Source: Pelagibacterium lentulum | GTDB taxonomy: Bacteria; Pseudomonadota; Alphaproteobacteria; Rhizobiales; Devosiaceae | Length of the DNA stretch: 64,000 nt | Reading direction: 5' to 3' | Assembly (NCBI RefSeq): GCF_003992625.1 | Contig: NZ_RZMW01000035.1 | Span: 1-64,000 of the forward strand | Part shown: positions 9,104-17,787 of the stretch, one piece after another | How the letters are laid out: each line of letters starts with the position of its first letter | Numbering within the stretch: position 1 is the stretch's first letter | Position numbers and translations under genes: made by a program | The notes under the pieces: generated by a model | The model's input: only the letters and a program-made list of their open reading frames with translations | The model's database searches: none | What the model was told of the DNA's origin: nothing

Positions 9104-9902
9104 GATCTGGGTCCTGCAACTTGGCGCGGATATCGTTGACCAGCGCGTTGTACTGATCGGAACCAACAAGAGGCGCACGGGGGCGCTCAAGCTCGATTCC
9201 GACGACATGGGTTACCCGGCCGGGACGCGGCGACATCACGAATACCCTGTCAGCGAGATGCACGGCTTCTGCGATCGAGTGCGTGATCAAGAGCGCGGTG
9301 AAGCGTTGCTTAAGCCAGATTTCTTCTGTGTCGCCTGTGATCTTTTCCCGTGTGAGAGCATCAAGTGCACCGAACGGCTCATCAAGAAGCAGGAGGTCTG
9401 GCTCGGGAAACAGTGCCCGCGCAACGGAAGCCCTCTGCCGCATACCGCCCGAAAGTTCTGCTGGACGCGACTTGGTGAATGCCTCCAAACCAACCAAACT
9501 GGCCAATTCAAGCGCTCGATTGCGATCTTTCTCATTCGGGCGCCGGCGCATCGTTGCCGGCAACATAATGTTATCCAGCACCGAACTCCACGGAAGCAAG
9601 CGATGCTCCTGAAATGCAACCGAACTCTGTCCGGCTTGGCCACTGGTCCACGTGATCGCACCGGATGTCGGCGCATCGAGATCTGCCAGAAGCCGCAGCA
9701 AGGTGGATTTTCCGCAACCTGAAGGTCCAACTATCGCGACGAACTCGCCTTTTCCGATCGCCATATCAATGCCGTCGAGAGCTGTCACGCCGCTTTCAGC
9801 GGAGCCAAAGATGCGTCCCACCTTATTGACTGTCAGCAATGGCGGCTTGGCCTCGGCTGCATTCTGCGCAGCCGAGGAAACCAGAGACGGCTTAGCCCGC
9901 AT
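9096..9902 (-). CDS. ABC transporter ATPase, SsuB/TauB type
   Basis: A 268-residue ATPase with Walker A GPSGCGKST, signature LSGGMRQR, Walker B LLLLDEPFGALD and the switch His in LLITHSIAEAV. The ATG at 9902 (MRAKPSLVSS) overlaps the binding-protein stop by 11 bases; the frame extends further upstream but only inside that gene. It energises the adjacent permease. Confidence 0.9.
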   Translation of the reverse strand: MRAKPSLVSSAAQNAAEAKPPLLTVNKVGRIFGSAESGVTALDGIDMAIGKGEFVAIVGPSGCGKSTLLRLLADLDAPTSGAITWTSGQAGQSSVAFQEHRLLPWSSVLDNIMLPATMRRRPNEKDRNRALELASLVGLEAFTKSRPAELSGGMRQRASVARALFPEPDLLLLDEPFGALDALTREKITGDTEEIWLKQRFTALLITHSIAEAVHLADRVFVMSPRPGRVTHVVGIELERPRAPLVGSDQYNALVNDIRAKLQDPDHG

Positions 9903-10908
9903 TGGCTTGATCCCAAAAGCGATTGGTAAAGAGTTCGAGATCGGTTTCGGACGTAATCGAACCCGCATCGCGCAGAAGAGCCTCTCCTTCCGCCCATTGC
10001 TCGGGGTCGCAACGCAAGGCATTGTCGACCCCGTTAGCAACCCACAGGTCGCGGTTGCCCTTGAGATCCTGGATTGCAACTTCAGTGTTTTCCGACCCGG
10101 GAATATCGAACATGGAGCGCATGGATTCGATAACAGGTTCAAGGTCGTCGCCACGAGCGACGATATCTTGGACGGCGCGATATGCACCGCGCACGAATGC
10201 CGTCAACTCATCGGGCCGTTCTGCCACTGTATTCTCGTGAGCGATATACACCTGCCCCGGGATACCGTCACGCACAGGCTCAATTGCAATGGGCAAGCCT
10301 TCGGCTTGCAGCCTTGTCGCAGTACTCACATTGCCGAAAAAACCGTCTAGCCTCCCGGCTTCAATAAGCCCAAAACCGGCAGGGGTATCGGCCACGCGTT
10401 CGCGGTTGACTTCAGCAGGATCGAGCCCGTTGCGCCGCAACATCAGGTCGAGCGTCGCTTCCATCGATCCACCGAGCGAGGCCATGCCAACAGTACGGCC
10501 GATATAGTCTTCGGCGTCCACGATGGGATCCTCTTCCGGAGAAATCATGAAAAATGGCGAGATCTGAGCGATCGTTGCGATGGCAATCACCGGCGCCGAC
10601 TGCTCAATGCGCGAAATCATGTAATTGGCGCCACCTGTGCGGGAGACGTCAACCTGTTCGGCCGCAACCAACTGAATGGTTTGGGCAGCGCCGCGCCCAC
10701 CCTCGACATGCACGTCGAGGCCTTCTTCGGCGAAAAATCCGCCACTCTGACCATACATGATGGCCGAGAATGCTAGTGAGTATCCTTGCGGCGTCAAGAA
10801 AACGAGGCGCCCTGCCTCCTGGGCAACTACTTGTCCAATACCCATGCCCGCAAACATGGATCCCGCAGACAGTGCAGCAGTAGACTTGAGAAATTGGCGA
10901 CGTTTCAT
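9892..10908 (-). CDS. NMT1/THI5-like ABC substrate-binding protein (Tat-exported)
   Basis: A 338-residue periplasmic protein. It begins MKRRQFLKSTAALSAGS, a twin-arginine signal with a hydrophobic stretch ending at VAQEAG, so it is exported folded. The mature part has NMT1-like features: GGFFAEEGLDVHVEGG, repeated TGG and GLIEAGRLDGF stretches, as in pyrimidine/sulfonate/riboflavin-type receptors. The start at 10908 has a strong GAGG site (AGAGGAGCCGTTATG). It is the first gene of the nine-gene operon, with a 16-bp palindrome 29 bases upstream. Ligand unknown; presumably the substrate degraded by the operon. Confidence 0.88.
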   Translation of the reverse strand: MKRRQFLKSTAALSAGSMFAGMGIGQVVAQEAGRLVFLTPQGYSLAFSAIMYGQSGGFFAEEGLDVHVEGGRGAAQTIQLVAAEQVDVSRTGGANYMISRIEQSAPVIAIATIAQISPFFMISPEEDPIVDAEDYIGRTVGMASLGGSMEATLDLMLRRNGLDPAEVNRERVADTPAGFGLIEAGRLDGFFGNVSTATRLQAEGLPIAIEPVRDGIPGQVYIAHENTVAERPDELTAFVRGAYRAVQDIVARGDDLEPVIESMRSMFDIPGSENTEVAIQDLKGNRDLWVANGVDNALRCDPEQWAEGEALLRDAGSITSETDLELFTNRFWDQANAG

Positions 10909-10936
10909 AACGGCTCCTCTTCCGTTGTTTCGCATA

Positions 10937-10952
10937 TGAAACATATGTTTCA
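10937..10952. promoter_or_regulatory. Perfect 16-bp palindrome, probable IclR operator
   Basis: TGAAACATATGTTTCA is a perfect palindrome placed 29 bases before the first gene of the operon, whose neighbour on the other side encodes an IclR regulator. IclR-family proteins often bind palindromes of this size near their target promoters. The assignment to this IclR is inference. Confidence 0.55.
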
Positions 10953-11117
10953 GTAGCGCAACGATAAGAAAGTTACTGCCGCGTGTCAACGTCAACAGCG
11001 CGTCTTGGCCGCCAGTGGACTTCAGTAGCGCGCGTTCAGGCGAGCTTCATCGTTCGGGCACCGACGGTAAAACTTTGAAAAACTGAGCGTTTTGTGTGTC
11101 TGAAAATTCGGGCCAAA

Positions 11118-11951
11118 TTACAGAGAATCTGGAATCTCTATTTCCTGCGCTGTTGATAAAAGCGCTTTGAGGAGCACCTGCTCCTGTCCGCCGTTCAGCA
11201 ATCCAAAACCAACGACGGATATTGCGGCGACAATTTTCCCGCCCTCCCCGCGAATTGGCACGGCCATGCTGTCTAGGCCGTTCTCGTAAATCGATTGTCC
11301 AACCACATAGCCACGATCACGATCTTCGCGAAGTTGTTCGGCCAACTCGTCTAGAGACCTTGCCGTTGTTCTGGTGAAGACTGGCAACGTCTCGTCTTCC
11401 TCAAAAATCGCTCTTAACTCTTCGTACGAACTATCGATGAGAAGTGCGCGCCCCAATGTGGTCGCATGTACCGGAAGGCGAGCGCCGACCTGCACATTGC
11501 CTGTCATTGCATCAGCAGAAGCAAAGCGCATGAGATAAACGACATTCCTGCCCTCACGCTTGGCAAGATGTGTTGAACCTTGGGTTTGGTCCCTCAGGCG
11601 TCGCAATGGCCCTTCCGCGCGGTCGACCACGTCCATTGAAGAAAACAAGGAATATCCCAACGACAGAACAGCCGTACCAAGCTCATAGCGCTCATCGTCT
11701 GAACTCTTTTTCAGAAAGCCCAGACTTTCTAGCGTGTAAATCAATCGGAACGCCGTCGCCCTGGGCAGATGTAGGATCGACGATATTTCGGCAAGACTCA
11801 ACCGTGGCCGATCTCGTCTGAACAGGGTAAGAACCGTAAGACCGCGATGCAGGGCAGGAACAATATAGCTTGCGTTCGGAAGACGACCATCGTCACGACT
11901 AATCGGCAAGAGCTGTGGTTTGGTGATTTTTTTTTCGGTGCCGTTATCCAT
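11118..11951 (-). CDS. IclR-family transcriptional regulator
   Basis: A 277-residue regulator. The winged helix-turn-helix spans roughly residues 30-95 (ALHRGLTVLTLF, LSLAEISSILHLPRATAFRL, LESLGFLKK), followed by the effector-binding IclR domain (VVYLMRFA, LPVHATTLGRALL, MAVPIRGEGGKIVAAISVVG). Start ATG at 11951 with AAAGG seven bases upstream. It lies between the flavin genes and the nine-gene operon, all on the same strand. The effector is likely an intermediate of the operon's pathway. The family is certain; the regulon is inferred from position and the nearby palindrome. Confidence 0.92.
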   Translation of the reverse strand: MDNGTEKKITKPQLLPISRDDGRLPNASYIVPALHRGLTVLTLFRRDRPRLSLAEISSILHLPRATAFRLIYTLESLGFLKKSSDDERYELGTAVLSLGYSLFSSMDVVDRAEGPLRRLRDQTQGSTHLAKREGRNVVYLMRFASADAMTGNVQVGARLPVHATTLGRALLIDSSYEELRAIFEEDETLPVFTRTTARSLDELAEQLREDRDRGYVVGQSIYENGLDSMAVPIRGEGGKIVAAISVVGFGLLNGGQEQVLLKALLSTAQEIEIPDSL

Positions 11952-12152
11952 TGAGTGACCTTTATCAGTCCTGTCCGGCGCAGGAAACAACCTGCTTGCT
12001 TGACCCGCTATCATTGCGGATCGAAAGCGTCAAACCTTTCCAAATCAGTTACAATGGAAAGCTTACCAGCGATACTTCCCGACCTCGCGACAATGCCGGC
12101 ACCTTGAGAATCGGTGCGCAGGGGCTATTCGGTCCGCAAAACTCGAGACTCT

Positions 12153-12581
12153 TTAAAAATCATCAGATGCCGGATCGAAATGCGTTACTAGGGCCAATAT
12201 CTCCTGGGACATTTCTATGTCGCGCGCGCTTTGTTCAACCAGTGCCTCAACATTGGGAAACGCAATGATGTCCCGTAGTCTCTCGACAATCTTCACCCGA
12301 ACCCGATCGCCATAAATATTGCGATCAAGATCATGAATGAAGACCTCGTATTGGCGGCCCACAACGTCATGAAAGGTCGGATTGTACCCAACGCTCATGG
12401 TTGCCGGCCTCATGATAGGCTCGGGAGGAATATTGACGAAACACGCATAAATGCCGTCGACCGGTGTGTCCGAATCAACTGAAATCGCCAGATTCGCTGT
12501 TGGGAAGCCCAGTATCCGGCCGCGCCCATGGCCCGATGTGACCACCCCCTCCAATGTCAGGCACATTGCGTCGGCACACAT
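12153..12581 (-). CDS. rcaA: Stand-alone riboflavin kinase (RcaA-like)
   Basis: A 142-residue flavokinase domain without the FAD-synthetase half found in ordinary bacterial RibF. Family marks are GRGRILGFPTANL (about 19-31), VDGIYACFV, MSVGYNPTFHD and YEVFIHDLDRNIYG, ending with the VERLRD helix. It phosphorylates riboflavin to FMN. The ATG at 12581 overlaps the flavin reductase gene by 25 bases; an ATG at 12566 is an alternative. A housekeeping bifunctional RibF would be elsewhere, so this monofunctional copy coupled to a reductase points to supplying FMN for the monooxygenase nearby. RcaA, the riboflavin kinase of the Microbacterium riboflavin pathway, is the matching activity; orthology is inferred from gene context. 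Confidence 0.85.
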   Translation of the reverse strand: MCADAMCLTLEGVVTSGHGRGRILGFPTANLAISVDSDTPVDGIYACFVNIPPEPIMRPATMSVGYNPTFHDVVGRQYEVFIHDLDRNIYGDRVRVKIVERLRDIIAFPNVEALVEQSARDIEMSQEILALVTHFDPASDDF

Positions 12582-13084
12582 TCCTCGTTCATTAGCTCGC
12601 GGAACTGGCTGTGGTGGAAAACCAAGGGCTTCACCGCATCGAAAAGTTGGGCCTCGCGAACGTCAAACACCACGATATCGTGATCTCCTGCTGTGAAATT
12701 GGCACTCATGGAGCATTCCAGCCAAAGTGCAGCACCGTCGATCAGGACCGCTCCATCATTGCTGACCGTCCAGGCTTCATCCTTGAACCGATCTGCCGAG
12801 CGTGAGGCAAGCTTGCGGCACAAACCACCATGCTGTGCACCAAGCACGCTCAATCCCAACCGCGGCGCTTGCGCCAAAAGTGGCCATGTTGTCGATGTGC
12901 GGGCCACACAGATCGAGACAAGCGGCGGTTTCAGTGAAACGGAGTTGAACGAGTTTACCGCAAAGCCGACAGGACGGCCCTCGACCATGGCGCAAACGGC
13001 AACCACACCTGTGGGGAAAACAGAAAAGACGCGCCGAAGATCTGATTGCGAGGCCATGACCGCCATATTCATATTTTCTGACAT
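12557..13084 (-). CDS. rcaB: Flavin reductase (RcaB-like, HpaC/NtaB family)
   Basis: A 175-residue flavin reductase domain protein. It has FPTGVVAVCAM and GFAVNSFNSVSLKPPLVSICV near residues 22-65, which form the flavin site, and GDHDIVVFDV (about 143-152). These reductases use NAD(P)H to make free FMNH2 or riboflavin-H2 for a partner two-component monooxygenase. The start at 13084 has AGGAAAAGG just upstream. It is divergent from the PadR gene across 107 bases and overlaps the flavokinase gene. It matches RcaB (riboflavin reductase) of the known riboflavin catabolic cluster. Confidence 0.87.
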   Translation of the reverse strand: MSENMNMAVMASQSDLRRVFSVFPTGVVAVCAMVEGRPVGFAVNSFNSVSLKPPLVSICVARTSTTWPLLAQAPRLGLSVLGAQHGGLCRKLASRSADRFKDEAWTVSNDGAVLIDGAALWLECSMSANFTAGDHDIVVFDVREAQLFDAVKPLVFHHSQFRELMNEECVPTQCA

Positions 13085-13156
13085 TACCTTTTCCTCCCTG
13101 GCTTGATGAATGCCTGGCCTGGGCGACCGACATTGAGCAACTTAATTATTCCATCT

Positions 13157-13166
13157 TGAATATTCA
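13157..13166. promoter_or_regulatory. TGAATATTCA palindrome in the rcaB/padR divergent promoter
   Basis: A 10-bp palindrome lies between the divergent flavin reductase and PadR genes. The core TTGAATATT recurs at 18974-18982, upstream of the binding-protein gene of the second importer. A shared PadR operator is the simplest reading, but the word is short. Confidence 0.35.
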
Positions 13167-13191
13167 GATTGCGGGATATACCTTGTCGCCC

Positions 13192-13788
13192 ATGTCGAAC
13201 ATTACCCGCCTTATGGTGCTTGGCGCCGTGTTTCAGTTTCAGCCCGCGCATGGCTACTTCCTGCGGCGCGAACTCATGACTTGGCACGTCGATGAATGGG
13301 GCCATGTGAATCCCGGGTCGATTTACAATGCCCTGGGGGCGCTCAAAAAAGACGGCTATGTGGAAGAGCACAGCGTCGAAACCGAAGGACGCCGCCCTGA
13401 ACGTACGGTTTACAAGGTGACACCCGAGGGGGAAGTTGAATTTCTGCGCCTTCTGCGTCAGGTCATCTGGACAGTTGACGCATTCGATACAAAGTCCGCG
13501 ATGGTTCTTGTCTCGTTCATGTTCGCCTTGAGCCGACAGGAAGTGATCGAGGTTCTTGAGCATCGCATTCGCGAAATTGATGCCCGCATCAAGGCGAATG
13601 GCTATCAGATCGAGGACGTTTTGCAATCCACGACGACACCGGTCTATGTGCGGGAAATATTTGAGCTGTCCATCAACCGGCTGAGCGGAGAGCGCCAGTG
13701 GGCTGAGACGCTTCTGGGTCGATTGAAGCAAGGCGACTATAATTTCGTCGGCGAAAAACCGACTGACCGGGGGCGCAACCGCACCTGA
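13192..13788 (+). CDS. PadR-family transcriptional regulator
   Basis: A 198-residue PadR protein: winged helix near the N-terminus (MVLGAVFQFQPAHGYFLRRE, VNPGSIYNALGALKKDGYVE, EGRRPERTVYKVTPEG), then a helical dimerisation region. The frame is open from a TTG at 13156, but the ATG at 13192 starts the domain correctly. It is divergent from rcaB and convergent, 20 bases apart, with the ribokinase gene, so it is embedded in the flavin cluster and is its probable repressor. The likely inducer is a flavin or lumichrome; planar aromatic ligands are common for PadR proteins. The ligand is inference. Confidence 0.9.
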   Translation: MSNITRLMVLGAVFQFQPAHGYFLRRELMTWHVDEWGHVNPGSIYNALGALKKDGYVEEHSVETEGRRPERTVYKVTPEGEVEFLRLLRQVIWTVDAFDTKSAMVLVSFMFALSRQEVIEVLEHRIREIDARIKANGYQIEDVLQSTTTPVYVREIFELSINRLSGERQWAETLLGRLKQGDYNFVGEKPTDRGRNRT

Positions 13789-13808
13789 AATACGCGTAAA
13801 ACATTCGC

Positions 13809-14708
13809 TCATTGCACTGACTCAATAATGTCGTTGCCGCGCGCGATCATCCTGTCGAGATTACGCGGGCAAAGCGTCTCTGTTTGAGCCCCCGTGGCCA
13901 TTGCGACGATGGCGCCGGCGGCCGCTGCACGAACAAGCGCGTCGCCACACGATATTTTGGCACTCAATGCTGCCGCAAGTGCGCCGCAAAACGCGTCGCC
14001 CGCCCCTGTCGTATCGCGGGGCGTGATCCTGAATGCCGGGACACGTATCGGTTCAGCGCCATGCACATGCCATTCGGCGCCCCGAGCCCCCAAGGTCAAC
14101 ACCACCGCGTCCGGACCGGACTGAAGCAATGCCTCCACGCCACCGAGCTCTGCCGCCTCTGTTTCATTGACCACCACAATATCCGCCAGCGCCAGCGTGG
14201 CAGTGGTTACGGATCCGGACGGAGCCGCATTCAGTATCGTAGTAACGCCAGCGTCCTTGCCGAGCGCCAATGCAGCACTGGCCGTGTCATGGCCGACTTC
14301 CATTTGGACCATCAGGACATCAGCACCAAGCAGAGCCTCAGGCAAAGCCTGAACATCCAAAGCTGCATTCGCGCCCGGCACAACGATAATGGCATTTTCC
14401 GACCCGGGCAGGGACAGCACCTGCGCTGCGCCGGTTGGCGAGTCGGGATCGACTTGCAAAAAACGGTCTTCAAGACCGATTTGGTCGAACGCTTCGCGCA
14501 GCAAGGCGCCTTCGCTGTCGTTCCCAACGCGACCGAAGAAGCGGACTGCCGCACCGGATCGGTGCGCTGCCACGGCCTGATTGAACCCCTTGCCACCGGG
14601 AAATTTGCCCATGGTCCGCCCCAAAAGCGTCTCGCCCGGTACCGGGAGGCGTTGCATACCGATCATATGATCCATGTTTATGCTGCCAACAACGCAGACC
14701 GTGCCCAT
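13809..14708 (-). CDS. rcaD: Ribokinase (RcaD-like, PfkB family)
   Basis: A 299-residue PfkB sugar kinase. The N-terminal substrate motif is VGSINMDHM, followed by FPGGKGFNQAVA (about 38-49), and the C-terminal anion-hole motif with catalytic Asp is DTTGAGDAFCGALAA. It phosphorylates D-ribose to ribose 5-phosphate. The ATG at 14708 has GGAGG seven bases upstream; a GTG at 14711 is less well placed. The gene follows the monooxygenase gene by 15 bases, so ribose released from riboflavin would be captured at once. RcaD is the ribokinase of the characterised riboflavin pathway. A general ribose operon role is less likely because no rbs transporter genes are adjacent. Confidence 0.87.
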   Translation of the reverse strand: MGTVCVVGSINMDHMIGMQRLPVPGETLLGRTMGKFPGGKGFNQAVAAHRSGAAVRFFGRVGNDSEGALLREAFDQIGLEDRFLQVDPDSPTGAAQVLSLPGSENAIIVVPGANAALDVQALPEALLGADVLMVQMEVGHDTASAALALGKDAGVTTILNAAPSGSVTTATLALADIVVVNETEAAELGGVEALLQSGPDAVVLTLGARGAEWHVHGAEPIRVPAFRITPRDTTGAGDAFCGALAAALSAKISCGDALVRAAAAGAIVAMATGAQTETLCPRNLDRMIARGNDIIESVQ

Positions 14709-14723
14709 CACGCCACCTCCGGA

Positions 14724-16079
14724 TTAAGTGCCCAGACCTGCCCGGTACGATGAACCCGGATGGTCGTCGCGCAATACAGGCGTCGCAGTGCCGACAAGGC
14801 GCTGCCGGAGCGTGGGCTCAGGATGTCCTTCACGAGCAACGCCGCGCGCACGCAATATCGGCAGGACCTGCTCCACAAAATCCCTGGTCGAACCGGGCTG
14901 TGTGACTGGTGTTAAAAGAAATCCATCCAGATCGGCGCTTTCTGCAAGCTCGCAGATCGTATCGGCGATGACTTCCGCAGTTCCGAGGAACGCCTTGGGC
15001 CTTACCCCATGTGCATGCCATTCATTGAGCACTTGACCAACCGTCATGTCACCGAAACGCGCAATCTGCGTTTGCGACAATTCCGTATGCAGCGAACTCA
15101 TCGGGGTATCCACATCGTAGGATGACAGATCCAGACCGGTAAACATGGCGTAAGAGGCAACCGCTACGTCCGGATTCTGTGCCTCCAGAACCTCGTTATA
15201 CTTGCGATGCGCTTCTTCCGTCGTCGCCCCCACTACACAGGAAAAGGCGCTCATCAGCTTGATCGATGCAGCGTCGCGTCCGGATTTGACGGCTTCCTGA
15301 CGAATGGCCCTGACCTGTTCGGCGAGCTTTTCAGGCGACCCACCTCCAAGAAAGATACACTCGCCATGGCGTCCGCCAAACGCCCGCCCACGCGGAGACG
15401 TGCCAGCCTGGAACAGGACAGGAGTGCCCTGAGGCGAGTATGAAGAATTCCCGTACCCATCGCAGGCAAAATGGGGTCCCTTGTGCGATATGCGGTGGAC
15501 CTTGCCCGGGTCTGCAAAATTGCCCTGCTTATCCCGCTCCAGCGCGTCGGGCTCCCATGCGCCTTCAAACAGCTTATAGACAAGGTCCATGAAGTCATCC
15601 GCCATGTCATAGCGCGCGTCGTGTGCGACCATGGGTATGCCGAAAGCGCGCGCTGCAGTTTCCGCGGTCCCCGTCGTCACAACGTTCCATCCGATCCGGC
15701 CCTGGGACAGATGATCGAGGCTGGCCATGCGGCGAGCAAAAGCATATGGCTGCTCGAGCAGGGTTGACCCCGTTACAACCAGACCCAGCCGTGTCGTTTG
15801 CGCCATGATTGCCGCTGCCACGATGAACGGATCAAGACGTGGCAAATCGAGCGACTCACGCGAGCAGATTTCCGGCCGCTGGCCGTTGACTTCGGACCAC
15901 CCCCAGGCATCGGCAAGAAACAGGAAGTCCAGGCCGCCCTCTTCGCAAGTGCGCGCGATTTCACGCCAGTAATCAAGTCGATCGAAACCGTCACGCTTGT
16001 TATCCTTATGGCGCCAAGTCGCCGTGCCGGAATCATTGGCCTGCGCGTTTTCAAACAGGCCGAAACGAAGTTGCTTCAT
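14724..16079 (-). CDS. rcaE: Luciferase-like FMN-dependent monooxygenase, probable riboflavin lyase (RcaE-like)
   Basis: A 451-residue TIM-barrel flavin monooxygenase of the NtaA/SnaA/DszA group: MKQLRFGLFENAQ at the start, TRLGLVVTGSTLLEQPYAFAR, LSQGRIGWNVVTTG and GTPVLFQAGTSPRGRAFGG. Such enzymes take reduced FMN from a separate reductase. Together with a flavokinase, flavin reductase and ribokinase gene, the match is to RcaE, which splits riboflavin into lumichrome and ribose. The start is the ATG at 16079; the frame runs on to 16208 inside the permease gene. Nitrilotriacetate or sulfonate monooxygenase is the alternative by family alone, but those do not explain the kinase pair. Confidence 0.83.
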   Translation of the reverse strand: MKQLRFGLFENAQANDSGTATWRHKDNKRDGFDRLDYWREIARTCEEGGLDFLFLADAWGWSEVNGQRPEICSRESLDLPRLDPFIVAAAIMAQTTRLGLVVTGSTLLEQPYAFARRMASLDHLSQGRIGWNVVTTGTAETAARAFGIPMVAHDARYDMADDFMDLVYKLFEGAWEPDALERDKQGNFADPGKVHRISHKGPHFACDGYGNSSYSPQGTPVLFQAGTSPRGRAFGGRHGECIFLGGGSPEKLAEQVRAIRQEAVKSGRDAASIKLMSAFSCVVGATTEEAHRKYNEVLEAQNPDVAVASYAMFTGLDLSSYDVDTPMSSLHTELSQTQIARFGDMTVGQVLNEWHAHGVRPKAFLGTAEVIADTICELAESADLDGFLLTPVTQPGSTRDFVEQVLPILRARGVAREGHPEPTLRQRLVGTATPVLRDDHPGSSYRAGLGT

Positions 16080-16117
16080 TTCTTGTAACTTTCTTCTAGA
16101 GGAATGGAGTGCCAGGA

Positions 16118-16954
16118 TCAGCGCCCGACAATGCTCTGATCGCTCCACCACAGAACGCGTTTCCGCACTACGGCCAGGGCTGAAACAAGCACCACGCCAA
16201 GTACGCAAAGCAATACGATACAGGCCCAGGTAACCGGCAGGTTTGCCTGTGCGGCGGCAATGGTCAGCAAGGACCCAAGGCCGGCTTGTTGACCTGGTGC
16301 GACAAACTCGGCCACGGCGGCACCTACAACCGACAGCGGCAACGCAATTCGCAGGCCAGCGAAAAAGAATGGCATGGAACCTGGGAAGCGCAGGTCGCGA
16401 AAAATCTCCCAGCGACTTGCATTGAGCGTACGCATCACGTCGAGCGCACGAGCATCGACATCCTTGAGACCAGCCAGCGAATTGACCAGCATGGGGAAAA
16501 ATACCACCAGACCCGTCACAATATATTTCGGCATCATGCCAAAACCGAAGGCAACGACCAGGGCCGGCGCTATTGCAACGACCGGTGTCACCATAATGAC
16601 CACCATCAGCGGCATGACCGCACGCTCAACAATCGGCAGCTCTGCCATTATGACCGCAAGAAGAAAGCCGCACAGAATGCCGAAACCGGCACCAATGGCA
16701 ATCTCCTGGCTCGTTACGAGCATATTTGCCCAGTACATCTGCGGTGACTCGAGAAGACTGGAGCCTATGGCATCGAGTGTCGGGATCACAAATGGGTTGG
16801 AGATAGCCAGCAGCTGCCAGACGACTGCAACAACAAAGAAAGTTATCAGCGGAGGGGCCCAGGAAGCGATAATCGCGCCAACCCGGTAGCTGAACAAACT
16901 TGTTTTTTTGCCCTCTCCAGCCGTAGCCATTCCCACATTCGTAAAATTAGACAT
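16118..16954 (-). CDS. ABC transporter permease, probable riboflavin importer
   Basis: A 278-residue SsuC/TauC-type permease with about six membrane segments (ITFFVVAVVWQLLAI, MPLMVVIMVTPVVAIAPALV, WACIVLLCVLGVVLV) and the loop DVMRTLNASRWEIFRDLRFP. The start overlaps the ATPase stop by eight bases, and the gene sits 38 bases upstream of the monooxygenase gene in the same operon. With the NMT1-like receptor this resembles the RibXY type of riboflavin transporter. The substrate is inferred from context. Confidence 0.85.
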   Translation of the reverse strand: MSNFTNVGMATAGEGKKTSLFSYRVGAIIASWAPPLITFFVVAVVWQLLAISNPFVIPTLDAIGSSLLESPQMYWANMLVTSQEIAIGAGFGILCGFLLAVIMAELPIVERAVMPLMVVIMVTPVVAIAPALVVAFGFGMMPKYIVTGLVVFFPMLVNSLAGLKDVDARALDVMRTLNASRWEIFRDLRFPGSMPFFFAGLRIALPLSVVGAAVAEFVAPGQQAGLGSLLTIAAAQANLPVTWACIVLLCVLGVVLVSALAVVRKRVLWWSDQSIVGR

Positions 16955-17777
16955 GAACTTGCCTCATCACGGTTTTCAGGCTGTTACGCACATACCCTTC
17001 AAGGTCACGGAATGCGTCGGTGGCATAGACTGCTTCATCGCGGGGGCGCGGAAGATCGACAGGAATAATTTCTGCGATCCTTCCTGGGTGAGCCGCCATG
17101 AGAATAATCCGGTCGGAAAGCATGATGGCTTCGGGCACCGAATGCGTAACGAACATCACCGACTTGCGGTTGGACTGCCAGAACTCGAGCAATCCCATGC
17201 GCTGCTTGTCGCGGTTCATTTCATCGAGGGCCGAAAACGGCTCATCCATAAGCATTACGGCCGGGTCGAAGACGAAGGCGCGTGCAATCGCTACGCGCTG
17301 CTGCATTCCCCCGGAAAGCTGAGAGGGGAACTTGTCTATCGCATTGCCCAATCCGAATGAGTGCAACAGGGCTTCGGGGTCACGCATGGTCCTTCCCGCA
17401 TTGGAACGCTTGTTGACAAGCATCGGCAACCGCACATTGTCGAGAACGGTGCGCCAGGGCAGCAACGCCGGAGATTGAGGAACGAGCCCAATGGACTTGG
17501 CGCGCGCAGCCTCTTTTACCGGCTTGCCATCAATGCTGACGCTCCCGGAGTCGGCCTCCGAGAGCCCCGCCACCAACTTGAGCAAAGTTGACTTCCCGCA
17601 GCCGCTCGGCCCAATGACCGAGACAAACTCCCCCTTCTGTATGTTGAAATTGACGTTATCGAGAACGGTTACCTTCGCATCGGGAGGGCCAAATCCCTTG
17701 CAAACATTGCAGACCGCGACACCGGAATCCTTGCTGGCTGCGAAGGTTTCAGGCTGCTTAACGACTTCAGCGAGCAT
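16947..17777 (-). CDS. ABC transporter ATPase, probable riboflavin importer
   Basis: A 276-residue ATPase with Walker A GPSGCGKST, signature LSGGMQQR, Walker B VMLMDEPFSALD and His switch MFVTHSVPEA. The start is the ATG at 17777 (MLAEVVKQPE) with AAGGTGG upstream, 10 bases after the receptor stop. The longer frame to 17834 overlaps the receptor gene and is rejected. It drives the adjacent permease. Confidence 0.88.
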   Translation of the reverse strand: MLAEVVKQPETFAASKDSGVAVCNVCKGFGPPDAKVTVLDNVNFNIQKGEFVSVIGPSGCGKSTLLKLVAGLSEADSGSVSIDGKPVKEAARAKSIGLVPQSPALLPWRTVLDNVRLPMLVNKRSNAGRTMRDPEALLHSFGLGNAIDKFPSQLSGGMQQRVAIARAFVFDPAVMLMDEPFSALDEMNRDKQRMGLLEFWQSNRKSVMFVTHSVPEAIMLSDRIILMAAHPGRIAEIIPVDLPRPRDEAVYATDAFRDLEGYVRNSLKTVMRQVHV

Positions 17778-17787
17778 CGATACCACC

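Noticed and set aside
13084-13812. Minus-strand frame of 242 codons opposite padR
   Set aside because: Antisense of the PadR gene, whose plus-strand protein is clearly real.
14724-16079. Nitrilotriacetate or alkanesulfonate monooxygenase
   Set aside because: The family allows it, but the paired flavokinase and ribokinase fit riboflavin breakdown much better.
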